A DNA stretch of 64,000 bases from an uncultured Lachnospiraceae bacterium. GTDB lineage: Bacteria > Bacillota > Clostridia > Lachnospirales > Lachnospiraceae. The stretch lies in contig CAJUHR010000003.1 of assembly GCA_910586255.1 (NCBI GenBank), positions 124,001 through 188,000 on the forward strand, in the 5' to 3' direction. Position numbers and translations under genes: made by a program. Below the pieces are notes generated by a model, which was not told the origin of the DNA, searched no databases, and saw only the letters and a list, made by a program, of their open reading frames with translations. Below, piece by piece: positions 43,794 through 52,696 of the stretch; position 1 is the stretch's first letter; each line of letters begins with the position of its first letter.

Positions 43794-44360
43794 ATGGGGA
43801 TCATAGGGGCGTGCAGAAGTGTCGGAGTCACTCATCTGGCCGTCTGGACGGCTAACTATCTGACAGGAGCGCGAAGAGAGCGGACGGCAGTATTGGAGTG
43901 GAACTGCCATGGGGATTTTGAGCGCATGGGCAAATTCTGCATGGGCCAATATTCCAGGGAAGGAAAAAAACAGGGACTATACAGGATTCTGGAGGTGGAT
44001 TACTATGCGCGGGCAGGTATGGAAGAACTGGCGGCCTGCCTGAATGAAGGTTACCAGTACATCATTGTAGACTATGGAGAAATCACCGGACAGAACCTTC
44101 TGGACTGTGCCCGGTGCGACTTGAAAGTGATTGTCGGTTCATTGAGCGAGTGGCAGGCAAAAATGTTTTCAGGAGCTGTGACAGGAAAGGAAAAGCGGGA
44201 TACAAGCTGGAGATACGCCATTGCCTTTGGCAGTGAGGAGGCCAGAAAAAGGATGGAGAGATGCTTTCGGATTCCTGTCAAAAGGATTCCTGATTCCAGA
44301 GATGTTTTTGTGGTTACCCGTGCCGATATGAATTTTTTTACAGAACTTTTAGGGGATTGA
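43794..44360 (+). CDS. MinD/CpaE-like protein with degenerate P-loop
   Basis: About 188 residues beginning MGIIGACRSVGVTHLA, a P-loop fold in which the Walker Lys is Val/absent, followed by TAVLEWNCHGDFERM, YIIVDYGE (Walker-B-like strand) and a C-terminal Rossmann-type half. The frame is open back to TTG 43716, overlapping the kinase gene, so the start could be earlier. It resembles the C-terminal domain of the preceding kinase and may pair with it, as MinD-like proteins dimerise (inference). A role in envelope or pilus assembly is possible but not shown. Confidence 0.7.
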   Translation: MGIIGACRSVGVTHLAVWTANYLTGARRERTAVLEWNCHGDFERMGKFCMGQYSREGKKQGLYRILEVDYYARAGMEELAACLNEGYQYIIVDYGEITGQNLLDCARCDLKVIVGSLSEWQAKMFSGAVTGKEKRDTSWRYAIAFGSEEARKRMERCFRIPVKRIPDSRDVFVVTRADMNFFTELLGD

Positions 44361-44485
44361 CCGGGCGGTGAGGCGCAGGGAATATGTGTCGCGACTTGTT
44401 TTATGCCTTGTGGGAATGATGCAAAATTGTACAGCCATTCTTCTTTGATGCGCCTGCCTGTGTAAATCCGGAATGGGAGGAGCAC

Positions 44486-44845
44486 GTGAGACGGAAATAT
44501 CAGTTATACGGAAAAAATCGAAAGGTTTTTCTGGATGGTTTACAAAAGTATTGGGAACGGGGGGTTGTGATTCGGATTGACGGAAAAGTGACAGATGCCT
44601 CGGAGTGGATAAAGATATTGGAAATACAGGCGGACGGAAGCTTCTATATGGGTGATTATATTATGGAGGAGCAGGGAGCCTTGCCAACCGCGGCTATGGT
44701 CTGCGAGGAGGCAAGGGACTATGGCGCCCCCAAAGAGGAGCCTTCGGATGCAGACCAGAAGGGAGATGATAAGACAACCTGCCTCAAGCAATACTGCGGG
44801 GGAGCTTTAAAGGAAATTCGATTTGACCGGGTTTATAACCGGTAA
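44486..44845 (+). CDS. Hypothetical protein of the kinase/MinD-like cluster
   Basis: A 119-residue soluble protein of unknown family. GTG 44486 follows GGGAGG at good spacing. The N-terminal half is basic (RRKYQLYGKNRKVFLDGLQKY) with a beta-rich segment VVIRIDGKVTDASEW; the C-terminal half is acidic and then contains two Cys (CLKQYCGGALKEIRFD). It lies 125 bp after the MinD-like gene on the same strand and probably belongs to the same unit. Confidence 0.65.
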   Translation: MRRKYQLYGKNRKVFLDGLQKYWERGVVIRIDGKVTDASEWIKILEIQADGSFYMGDYIMEEQGALPTAAMVCEEARDYGAPKEEPSDADQKGDDKTTCLKQYCGGALKEIRFDRVYNR

Positions 44846-45017
44846 AGATAGAGAGAAGACCTTCTTTTTCTTAAGCCTAAATGCAGGAAACCGGACTTGC
44901 AATTTTTCAGAGAGAATCCCAATTCAGCCAGGGAGAGATGGGAAAAGAGAGTAGCCGCGCGGCTTGTCCGGGCGATTACAGAAAGCTCCCATAACGAAGA
45001 CGCGGGGAGGGTTTTTT

Positions 45018-45185
45018 ATGCTGCAGGCAGAGAGCCGATATATAGTGTGGATTCATTGCGTATTGTGGTCCGTGGATAAAGGTTCATTCTTTTTGTCTAT
45101 CCGGGCTTTGGCATCGGATTTTGGTAAAGAGACGGGGGATGGCAGTTTGTCATTCCCTGTAATTTGGGGAATACAACTGAAATAA
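45018..45185 (+). CDS. Possible 55-residue small protein
   Basis: ATG 45018 is preceded by CGGGGAGGG at near-ideal spacing and opens 55 codons (MLQAESRYIVWIHCVLWSVD and on), with one moderately hydrophobic segment. There is no family recognised. It lies in the 433-bp gap between the kinase cluster and the GH18 gene, where nothing else is evident. It may be a chance frame. Confidence 0.33.
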   Translation: MLQAESRYIVWIHCVLWSVDKGSFFLSIRALASDFGKETGDGSLSFPVIWGIQLK

Positions 45186-45278
45186 TGAAATTGTAAGACA
45201 AGAACTGAAGGATTTGTGGTATACTTTCTTACATAAGGCCATGAGTCACAAGAATATCCCCAAAGGAGGAGAAGGTCA

Positions 45279-46940
45279 ATGAAGCGTTTTTTTGTATCAG
45301 TCTTAACAGTTATAGGAGTACTCCTGCTTTTGGGGGCAGCGTTAACAGGATTTATCTTCTTTCATAAATATGTGCCCACCAATGAACCGGCAGACCAGAA
45401 TGAATGGTTTGGGGTGGTAGGCGACCGGGTGGCGATTATTTTGGATAATCAGCAGGTGGAGGACAGCAAGGGCCGGTACATGAACGGGGAGATTTATCTG
45501 CCTCTTGACTGGGTCACAAAGACTTTAAACGAAAAGTTTTATTGGGATGCCACAGAGAAGCTTTTGATTTATACATTGCCAAAAGAGATTATTTATGCGG
45601 ACCTCTCCACAATGGGTGATGGAGGAAAGCCTTTGGTGGCGGAGCAGGAGGGACAGATATGGCTTCTGGCCGGTCTTGTGTTAAACTATACGGATATCCG
45701 CATACAGGGATTTACCGATGAGGAGGCCAGGCGGGTGTTTATAGATACAGGCTGGGATTCGGTTCCTGTGGCAGTGGCTGAGAAGGCAGGGAAGGTGCGG
45801 GTGCGGGGCGGAGTTAAAAGCGCTGTCCTCACAGATGTTGCGGAAGGTGAGAGCCTGCAGATTTTAGAGACCATGGAGCGATGGAGCAAGGTGCGCACGG
45901 ATACCGGCTATGTGGGATATATACAGAACAAGCTGTTAAAACCGGGATCAGACCGCCATTTTGTAAGCAATTTCCAGTCTCCGGTATATACCAGCATTTC
46001 TCTGAATGAGCCGGTATGTCTGGTTTGGCATCAGGTGTTTTCACAGGAGGCCAACAATGCCATGGAGCAGCTGATGTCTGCGACAGAGGGGGTCAATGTG
46101 ATTGCCCCCACCTGGTTTATGCTGACAGACAATGAGGGGAATTATGAATGTCTGGCAGACCGAAGCTATGTGGAAAAGGCGCATCGGATGGGATTGCAGG
46201 TGTGGGCTGTGTTGGATAATTTCAATAAAGGAGAAAAGGTTCAATCGGAGATCTTGTTTTCCAGTACCAGTGTGCGCAAGAGACTGATAGAAGCTTTGAT
46301 TAAGGATATAAAAGCCTACGATATAGACGGGATTAATCTGGATGTGGAGAGTATTAAAGAGGAGGCCGGGCCACATTATGTTCAGTTTATCAGGGAGCTT
46401 TCCGTAAGCTGCAGGAAGGAGGGGATAATTCTCTCTGTGGATAACACGGTGCCGGCTGCTTACTCCTCGTTCTATAACCGGGAGGAGCAGGGACGGGTGG
46501 CAGATTATGTGATTATTATGGCATATGATGAGCATTATGCCGGAGGGGAGGCCGGTTCTGTGGCTTCCTTAGGATACGTGAGGAAAGGGATTGAAGACAC
46601 CTTGAAACTGGTGCCTAAGGAAAAATTCATCAATGGGATCCCCTTTTATACCCGCGTTTGGAAGGAGGAGGCAGGGACTACAACTGCTACCTCCCTGGGA
46701 ATCGGGGCCGCGAAGGCATGGGTTCAGGAGCATGGTATGGCTTTGGAGTGGGATGAGGAGACAGGGCAGTACTATGGCCAGCTTAGAGAGGGCAGTGCAG
46801 TTTACCGCTTGTGGATGGAGGAGGAGCAGTCATTAACCAGAAAGATGGATCTGATTCGGGAGAATAATCTGGCCGGAGTGGCTTGCTGGAAGTTAGGATT
46901 TGAGACTCCAAAGCTGTGGAAAATAGTCAAACCCAGATAA
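45279..46940 (+). CDS. Membrane-anchored GH18 glycosidase with stalk and SH3b domains (SleL/YaaH-like)
   Basis: A 553-residue protein with an N-terminal anchor helix (residues 8-28), a domain like copper-amine-oxidase N-terminal stalks (VAIILDNQQVE...YLPLDWV, to about 150), an SH3b domain (VRVRGGVKSAVLTDV...GYVGYIQNK, about 175-230), then a GH18 barrel. The catalytic motif is DIDGINLDVES with acid Glu357; the central Asp of DGxDxDxE is Asn, as in some spore cortex glycosidases. It starts after AAAGGAGGAGAAGG. It probably cleaves peptidoglycan glycan strands outside the membrane. Confidence 0.87.
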   Translation: MKRFFVSVLTVIGVLLLLGAALTGFIFFHKYVPTNEPADQNEWFGVVGDRVAIILDNQQVEDSKGRYMNGEIYLPLDWVTKTLNEKFYWDATEKLLIYTLPKEIIYADLSTMGDGGKPLVAEQEGQIWLLAGLVLNYTDIRIQGFTDEEARRVFIDTGWDSVPVAVAEKAGKVRVRGGVKSAVLTDVAEGESLQILETMERWSKVRTDTGYVGYIQNKLLKPGSDRHFVSNFQSPVYTSISLNEPVCLVWHQVFSQEANNAMEQLMSATEGVNVIAPTWFMLTDNEGNYECLADRSYVEKAHRMGLQVWAVLDNFNKGEKVQSEILFSSTSVRKRLIEALIKDIKAYDIDGINLDVESIKEEAGPHYVQFIRELSVSCRKEGIILSVDNTVPAAYSSFYNREEQGRVADYVIIMAYDEHYAGGEAGSVASLGYVRKGIEDTLKLVPKEKFINGIPFYTRVWKEEAGTTTATSLGIGAAKAWVQEHGMALEWDEETGQYYGQLREGSAVYRLWMEEEQSLTRKMDLIRENNLAGVACWKLGFETPKLWKIVKPR

Positions 46941-46956
46941 TTGAGGTGGCAGGAAA

Positions 46957-48435
46957 ATGAAAAGGACGAAAAAGACATGGGTGTGGGCAAAAAGAATTGC
47001 ATTGGTGCTGCTGATGCTGGCTCTTTGTGCCTGTTCTAAGGAGACGGGGACTCAAAAAAAGCCTGAAGAAATCTCAAGGGAGACATCTGCACAAGAGACT
47101 GACGGGGAGAAAGAAAAGCCGGAGGAAAGTACAAAGGCGTCCCTTAATACAGACCCGATTGAGCCCTTTCCCAGTCAGGAGCCGGAGACTGAGGAAACAT
47201 CTGAGACTGCGGAGTCTGATTATAACTGGGAGAAAAAGGCAATAATTGGCACGGATATCCATTATTTGTCCCGGACCCTGACAGACGGGGACAGCGGTTT
47301 TCAGCATATGGTGGAGCATGGTGACGGCAAGGTGGTTACCTATATTGAGCAGATTACGGATGCCTTTTTGGAGGAGGTGATTCGCCAGAAGCCGGATATG
47401 CTGATCTTAAGCGGAGATCTGACTTTGGACGGGGAGAAAAAGAGCCATGAGGAGCTGGCGCAGAAATTATATTCTGTGGAGGACGCAGGAATTCCGGTGC
47501 TTGTGATCCCGGGAAATCATGATATCAATAACCGCCATGCAGCCCAGTATAAGGGGGAGGAGCGCTTTCCGGCAGAATTTACCACGCCGGAGGAGTTTCG
47601 GGAAATTTACAGGGATTTTGGATATGACGAGGCGATCAGCGAGGATTGGACAACCCTCAGCTATGTTTATGAGGCAGATGAATATAACCGTCTGCTGATG
47701 CTGGATACGTGTCAGTACAATCCGAAGGCCTTGGTGGGGGGAGCGATTCTGACTGATACATATGAGTGGATTGAGATGGAATTGGAGGATGCCTGGGACA
47801 ATGGAATGAACGTGATCCCGGTGGCTCATCACAATCTTCTGGATGAAAGTGAGATCTATGTGGATGACTGTACCATTGAGCACGGGGAGCAGCTGATGTA
47901 TATTCTGGAGGACTGGGGTGTCCCCTTTTTTCTGAGCGGACATCTTCATGTACAGCACAGCAAGCGCTCGGACGATAATTTTGGGATTTGGGAGATGGTC
48001 ACCAGCTCTCTGGCCACACCGGCCTGCCAATATGGAAATCTTCTTTTCAGAGATGACGGCAGCTTTTCTTACTGGACTCAGTCTGTGGATGTGGAGCAAT
48101 GGGCAAAGCGCCACAACCGGACGGAACGGGATTTGCTGGAATTTGATGATTTTAAGGAACCGTTTTTGCGGCGGGTATTTTATAATCAGTCCTATGATGC
48201 TTTACAGAAGATATCGGGCCTGACAGAGAATCAGAGAAAGCGGATGTCTGAGCTGTATTCTGAGCTGAATTATCATTATTACCAAGGAACCGCCTATCAG
48301 ATTCGGGATGTGGTATTGAAGGATCCGGACTATCAGCTGTGGATGGGAGACGGTTCCTTCACTGTGCTGACAGACTATGTACAGTATATTATCAGCGATG
48401 CTAAGAGGGATTACAACCGGGTTGAGGGAGATTAA
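46957..48435 (+). CDS. Metallophosphoesterase lipoprotein
   Basis: A 492-residue calcineurin-like phosphoesterase. A signal peptide ends LCAC (lipobox), then an acidic Glu/Thr-rich linker to about residue 88. Metal motifs are GTDIHYLS, LILSGDLTLDGEK, VIPGNHDINNRH, VAHHNLLD and FFLSGHLHVQHS (a full two-metal set). It is exported and lipid-anchored. It starts 16 bp after the GH18 gene behind GAGGTGGCAGG, so the two are co-transcribed. The substrate is unknown; teichoic or nucleotide phosphoesters are possible. Confidence 0.88.
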   Translation: MKRTKKTWVWAKRIALVLLMLALCACSKETGTQKKPEEISRETSAQETDGEKEKPEESTKASLNTDPIEPFPSQEPETEETSETAESDYNWEKKAIIGTDIHYLSRTLTDGDSGFQHMVEHGDGKVVTYIEQITDAFLEEVIRQKPDMLILSGDLTLDGEKKSHEELAQKLYSVEDAGIPVLVIPGNHDINNRHAAQYKGEERFPAEFTTPEEFREIYRDFGYDEAISEDWTTLSYVYEADEYNRLLMLDTCQYNPKALVGGAILTDTYEWIEMELEDAWDNGMNVIPVAHHNLLDESEIYVDDCTIEHGEQLMYILEDWGVPFFLSGHLHVQHSKRSDDNFGIWEMVTSSLATPACQYGNLLFRDDGSFSYWTQSVDVEQWAKRHNRTERDLLEFDDFKEPFLRRVFYNQSYDALQKISGLTENQRKRMSELYSELNYHYYQGTAYQIRDVVLKDPDYQLWMGDGSFTVLTDYVQYIISDAKRDYNRVEGD

Positions 48436-48530
48436 AGGCAGCAAAAGCTTTGTTTTGAAAATTGCGCCGTGGATTTTCGGTTCTTTTTTGACGTCACAAC
48501 TGATATATTGAAATGGAGTCAGAGTGATGG

Positions 48531-49238
48531 GTGGATCAGAGAATGGATAATCGAAGGCCGGAAATGCTGATGGGAGCTTTGCTGCTGGTGTTCGTCTTTT
48601 TAATTTCCCGCCATGCAGGGATGATGGTTTCCGGACAGAACGTGGTGGCAGGGGAGAAAAAGCCGGTTGTGGTGATTGACAGCGGACATGGAGGGAACGA
48701 CCCCGGAAAGGTAGGGGTTGACGGGAGTCTGGAAAAGGACATTAACCTGGAAATAGCCCAAAAGCTGAAAACATATCTGGAGGCATCGGATGTGGAGGTG
48801 GTCATGACCCGGGAGGAAGATAAAGGACTCTACAGTGACAGGGACAGTCGCAAGAAGATGGCGGACATGAAAAAACGCTGTGACCTGATCAATGAGACAA
48901 GGCCGGCGCTGGTAGTCAGCATTCACCAGAACAGCTATCACCAGGAGGATGTTTCCGGCGGCCAGGTTTTTTACTACAAGGATTCGGAAAAAGGGAAACG
49001 GCTGGCAGAGATTATTCAGAAGAGATTTGATTTTGTTTTGGGAGATAAGAACAGGCGACTGGCAAAGCCCAATGGGAATTACTATCTTCTTTTGCATGTG
49101 AAACAGCCGATTGTGATTGTGGAGTGCGGATTTCTTTCCAACTGGAAAGAGGCGGCAGCATTGAATACAGAGGAATACCAGAATCGGATGGCGTGGACCA
49201 TTCATATGGGAATCATGGAGTATTTGAACGGGAGATGA
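48531..49238 (+). CDS. cwlD: N-acetylmuramoyl-L-alanine amidase, CwlD-like
   Basis: A 235-residue Amidase_3 protein: N-terminal anchor helix (MLMGALLLVFVFLISRHAG), then VVVIDSGHGGNDPGKVG (zinc His), the second zinc Glu in GSLEKDINLEIAQ, ALVVSIHQNSYH (zinc His) and the catalytic Glu in IVIVECGFLSN. CwlD removes stem peptides to make cortex muramic lactam during sporulation. GTG 48531 is the earliest start; ATG 48543 is an alternative, and neither has a strong ribosome site. Confidence 0.88.
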   Translation: MDQRMDNRRPEMLMGALLLVFVFLISRHAGMMVSGQNVVAGEKKPVVVIDSGHGGNDPGKVGVDGSLEKDINLEIAQKLKTYLEASDVEVVMTREEDKGLYSDRDSRKKMADMKKRCDLINETRPALVVSIHQNSYHQEDVSGGQVFYYKDSEKGKRLAEIIQKRFDFVLGDKNRRLAKPNGNYYLLLHVKQPIVIVECGFLSNWKEAAALNTEEYQNRMAWTIHMGIMEYLNGR

Positions 49239-49298
49239 AGGATGGATGGGAAAAATCCGGCGGGGAACAGATGGCCTATCACCTGTTCCCTGCCGGAT

Positions 49299-49544
49299 TC
49301 AATTTGCTTTTTCGTAAGATTTTAAGGCAAGAGCCAGCTGGTCCGGACAGGAGGTGGGACGGAAGCCGCAGCGGATGCCTTCTAAGCGGCGGATGGCTTC
49401 GCTGACATCCATACCCTCTACCAGGCGGGCAACGCCCTGGGTATTGCCGGAACAGCCGCCTACGAACCGAACGTTGGTAAGCTTGTGATCGGTTACATCA
49501 AAATGGATTTCCTGCGAGCAGACGCCGCGAGTTTTATAAACCAT
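49299..49544 (-). CDS. TSCPD-domain protein (TIGR03905 type)
   Basis: An 81-residue protein with the pattern VRFVGGCSGNTQGVARLVEG and a C-terminal TSCPDQLALAL, the motif that names the domain, which is related to the C-terminus of vitamin-B12-dependent ribonucleotide reductase. Its role is unknown. ATG 49544 follows GGAGGATTCATAACC. It is convergent with cwlD. Confidence 0.85.
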   Translation of the reverse strand: MVYKTRGVCSQEIHFDVTDHKLTNVRFVGGCSGNTQGVARLVEGMDVSEAIRRLEGIRCGFRPTSCPDQLALALKSYEKAN

Positions 49545-49686
49545 GGTTATGAATCCTCCGTTATTAAAAAATTTATCATTTAGTAGCAGTGGGAATGCCG
49601 GAATAGTCCCTTTTAGGGGTATTGGCATTGTACGTGAATAGCAACGTTTCGGATACCGAACTTATTATATCCGGTGGGGAAAGGGA

Positions 49687-49714
49687 TTGTCAAGCGGATT
49701 ATGTGTGGTATACT
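49687..49714 (+). promoter_or_regulatory. Promoter of the nucleosidase gene
   Basis: TTGTCA (49687-49692), 16 bp, TATACT (49709-49714). A TGAACAGTAAC copy (49756-49766), paired with TGTTCA at 49739, lies in the leader. Confidence 0.6.
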
Positions 49715-49817
49715 GTAACAGAGAAAGCAAAGTATTGCTGTTCACAGGTACCCTTTGAACAGTAACAATGTAAGTATGAAAAAGATGAAGCATAAAAATA
49801 AACAGGAGGAGTTAAAG

Positions 49818-50510
49818 ATGCTGGGTATTATTGGAGCTATGGCAGAGGAAGTGGAGCAGTTAAAGGCAGAGATGGAGAGCCCGCAGATTGTCTCTGTGGC
49901 AGGAATGGATTTTTATAAGGGCAGGATAGGCGGGAAGGATGTGGTGGTAGTCCGCTCCGGTGTGGGAAAGGTCAATGGCGCGGTGTGTGTACAGATTTTG
50001 GTGGATCGCTTTGGAGTGGAGGGAATCGTTAACACGGGAATTGCCGGTTCCCTGAAGGCAGAGATTAATATCGGAGATCTGGTGCTGGCTACAGATGCGG
50101 TGCAGCATGATGTGGACGCCACCCAGTTTTCCTACCCGTTGGGGCAGATTCCCCAGATGAATGTATTTGCCTTTAAGGCAGATGAACGGCTGCGGCAGCT
50201 GGCGGCAGGGTGCTGCAGGCAGGTGAATCCGGATATCGGGGTTTATGAGGGGAGAGTGCTGACAGGGGATCAGTTTGTGTCCTCAAAGGAGAAGAAGGAG
50301 TGGCTGGCAAAGGTTTTTGCAGGCGCCTGCACGGAGATGGAGGGCGGAGCCATTGCCCAGGCAGCCTGGTTAAATCAGGTGCCGTTTCTGATTGTGCGGG
50401 CAATTTCGGACAAGGCTGATGACAGCGCCCAGATGGATTATGAGGAGTTTGAGCGGCTGGCGATTCTTCACAGTGTGAATCTGACAAGAGCATTGATTGA
50501 AGCCTTTTAA
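49818..50510 (+). CDS. mtnN: 5'-methylthioadenosine/S-adenosylhomocysteine nucleosidase
   Basis: A 230-residue enzyme of usual length. It begins MLGIIGAMAEEVEQLK and has VRSGVGKVNGAVCVQ, NTGIAGSL, TGDQFVSS, the nucleoside-binding CTEMEGGAIAQ and the catalytic Asp in RAISDKAD. It hydrolyses MTA and SAH in methyl-cycle recycling and AI-2 precursor formation. ATG 49818 follows AGGAGGAGTTAAAG. Confidence 0.95.
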   Translation: MLGIIGAMAEEVEQLKAEMESPQIVSVAGMDFYKGRIGGKDVVVVRSGVGKVNGAVCVQILVDRFGVEGIVNTGIAGSLKAEINIGDLVLATDAVQHDVDATQFSYPLGQIPQMNVFAFKADERLRQLAAGCCRQVNPDIGVYEGRVLTGDQFVSSKEKKEWLAKVFAGACTEMEGGAIAQAAWLNQVPFLIVRAISDKADDSAQMDYEEFERLAILHSVNLTRALIEAF

Positions 50511-50675
50511 GATTATACCCGCGCAGCCGGTTCTTAAGAATCGATGTAAACTTCACAATCGAATTGAGGCGAACTTTGGCGAACGATTCTAGGCTCCCTG
50601 AACTTTCCAAAACGAATTTTGACAGCTATAATGGACTTGTCTGAAAAATTCAGGAAAGAAAGGGGAGCTGTTTTT

Positions 50676-51794
50676 ATGCTGCAATTTTTAGAAACAGGAC
50701 AGGCGCTGTATGTGCTGGCAGGTCTTTGCCTTCTGGGAATATTCACCAGGGTGACGACCAAAAACCTTTACAAAAGACTGATAAAAGAGAGCGGAAACAT
50801 GGCCACTACGAAAAATAAGAGTCTCAGGGATCTGAAACAGAAGGCGGAGAGTACATATCGGATGAACCAGGGAATGCCGGATAGCAGCGCGTGGCTGGAT
50901 CATCAATTGTGTGAGCTGCGATTTAGGGGCATGACCCTGGCCGGGTGGGGAAATGTGTCCATGCAGCTTACCTGGCTGTGCCTTCTGACAGGAGGAACGG
51001 CAGCGTTTTTTTCTTATTGGTATCGCCTGGATTCGATTTATGTGGTGATGTATGGAGGCGGTTCGGTTCTCATGGCCATGCTGACCATGCTGTTTGACAA
51101 TGGCATCGCGGGAGGCAAAAGGGAGCTGTTAGCGGCGTCATTGCAGGATTATCTGGAAAATGTTTTATGTCCGCGTCTGGCCCGAAGCATTGGGGAAGAC
51201 AGCCTATGGAGCGATGGGGCGGAACCATCCAGAGGAAAAGTCAGAAGCATCACCCGTCTGCCAGAACGGAAGGGGCTTGGAGAAGGGGATTTGCCATCGG
51301 GAGTTTCAGGTGCTGGGAATCAGGGGGCAAGAAGGGCCGGGGAGAAGGCTGGCCAGACCGAGAGGGCGGACCGCATGGGAGCCCGCGGGGGAAAGGAGAG
51401 ATCAGGAACTGACCGGGCAGGCAAAGAGAGAACAGGCGGGGCAGGCACGGATCTGACAGGAACCGATCCGGCGGATAAGGAGCATACAACAACCGAACGG
51501 CTGGGAATGGAAAGGACGGGCGCAGAGACTGTCGGTAAGGAGCATACAGGAAGCGACCGAACCGGGGAATCTATTGGTGTCCGGAAAAGAGGCGGGAAAA
51601 ATGCCAGACGGGAGGCTCAAATCCCAGGAGAGGAATCTGGCGGAGTCAGGGATGTGGATTATCTGAAGAAAAGTCTGGAGCAGATAGCAGCCAGCAGGGA
51701 GAAGGGGAAGGAAAGCGATGACAGTTGGCTAAAGGAGCTGGGGCCCGATGAGGTCCAGCTGATTGGGGACATTATAAAGGAATATCTGGCATAA
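50676..51794 (+). CDS. Membrane protein with long repetitive polar linker, function unknown
   Basis: A 372-residue protein: TM1 at about residues 7-24, TM2 and TM3 at about 85-140, then from about 170 to 320 a disordered Gly/Thr/Arg/Glu-rich stretch with loose repeats of (K/R)E(R/H)TG(x)xxxxG, and an acidic C-terminal helix (WLKELGPDEVQLIGDIIKEYLA). ATG 50676 follows AAAGGGGAGC. The linker has the look of slippage or duplication-driven growth. I do not recognise the family; a scaffold or anchor role is possible. Confidence 0.8.
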   Translation: MLQFLETGQALYVLAGLCLLGIFTRVTTKNLYKRLIKESGNMATTKNKSLRDLKQKAESTYRMNQGMPDSSAWLDHQLCELRFRGMTLAGWGNVSMQLTWLCLLTGGTAAFFSYWYRLDSIYVVMYGGGSVLMAMLTMLFDNGIAGGKRELLAASLQDYLENVLCPRLARSIGEDSLWSDGAEPSRGKVRSITRLPERKGLGEGDLPSGVSGAGNQGARRAGEKAGQTERADRMGARGGKERSGTDRAGKERTGGAGTDLTGTDPADKEHTTTERLGMERTGAETVGKEHTGSDRTGESIGVRKRGGKNARREAQIPGEESGGVRDVDYLKKSLEQIAASREKGKESDDSWLKELGPDEVQLIGDIIKEYLA

Positions 51795-51852
51795 GGTATG
51801 TGCGGTTTTTTCGCATTTTTCATAGATTAAAAGGAAAATAGAACAGAGAGTC

Positions 51853-51889
51853 AGAGGGCAGGTATCACTGGGAAAGATACCTGCCCTCT
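51853..51889. terminator. Strong hairpin between convergent genes
   Basis: AGAGGGCAGGTATC (51853-51866) pairs perfectly with GATACCTGCCCTCT (51876-51889). There is no T run, so it may stabilise or terminate weakly from either side. Confidence 0.55.
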
Positions 51890-52025
51890 GCTTGTGTGAA
51901 CAAGCCCATATAGGAAAGCTCTGCTGCCCGCAGCGAGGGGGGGGCATATGTTTTGGCTCCATAACTATATTGGCTCATGACTAATCAGCAAAGTGCTAGT
52001 CATGGAGTGAACAGTAACCATATAT

Positions 52026-52292
52026 CTACTCCTCGATAATCTGAATTTCCAAAAAGTCAAAGGGAATGTGTTCAATAAAGCTGTCCTGAGTGAAGCGGGT
52101 TTTGGATATGCGCTGAAATTCGGAGATGTTGGCATCCAGCCAGATGGGCTTGCCCAGATCAAATTCGTAGCAGATATCCTCTAAGGACTGAAATACCATG
52201 GCAGTGCGGGATAAGCTGTAGTCGGTAATGGAGATAACGGTATCCCGGATCATGCGGTTGTTTTTCCAGATTTTCCCCCACATACGAAACAT
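52026..52292 (-). CDS. Conserved-looking small protein, function unknown
   Basis: An 88-residue soluble protein (MFRMWGKIWKNNRMIRDT...), mixed alpha/beta, ending in an acidic LEIQIIEE. ATG 52292 follows GGAGGAATCTTTT, a strong site that excludes the longer upstream frame. It is monocistronic on the minus strand. No motif was recognised. The 404-bp gap after it contains the palindrome at 52512. Confidence 0.7.
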   Translation of the reverse strand: MFRMWGKIWKNNRMIRDTVISITDYSLSRTAMVFQSLEDICYEFDLGKPIWLDANISEFQRISKTRFTQDSFIEHIPFDFLEIQIIEE

Positions 52293-52511
52293 AAAAGATT
52301 CCTCCGTTTTTCTGTGAGAATTCCCAGAGCCGGTTTTTGCAGGTGATTTTGGGATACAAAGGGATTTGGGAATACTCATGTTTATATGCGTTTGGCCGAT
52401 GTGCCGGCCGGATTACAAAAGTATAATCGATTTTGGCGCTGATGTAAAGGGATTGTTTTGAGTGAAGCCTTGCCGGAGCGTGTATTATGTAGTAAACTAA
52501 TGGTATGGTAA

Positions 52512-52666
52512 GGAACTGTCACGAAACAAATTAGCCATCCGGCTTGTCTAAATGTCCATCTGCCGCGGCAGAAAATCTTGGCGTGGCCCGCTGCGCCTGC
52601 GATTTTCTTCTTTGCAGATGAACATTTATCCAGCGCCGTCTGACTAACTTATCTCTGAACAGTTCC
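52512..52666. repeat. 155-bp nested palindromic element
   Basis: The outer stem is GGAACTGT (52512-52519) with ACAGTTCC (52659-52666). The next is AAATGTCCATCTGC (52550-52563) with GCAGATGAACATTT (52614-52627). The inner one is GAAAATC (52571-52577) with GATTTTC (52601-52607). The right arm contains CTGAACAGTT, linking it to the TGAACAGTAAC word; a partial arm is also at 11792-11805. Confidence 0.72.
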
Positions 52667-52696
52667 TAAGACTAATTGCAAAGGAGGGCCGGATAT

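Noticed and set aside
44897..45079. 60-codon frame starting TTG between the kinase cluster and the GH18 gene
   Set aside because: It has no ribosome site and a rare start, and overlaps a better-supported small frame at 45018.
45279..46940. GH18 protein judged inactive because of Asn in DGINLDVE
   Set aside because: The same substitution is common in spore cortex glycosidases and the catalytic Glu357 is kept.
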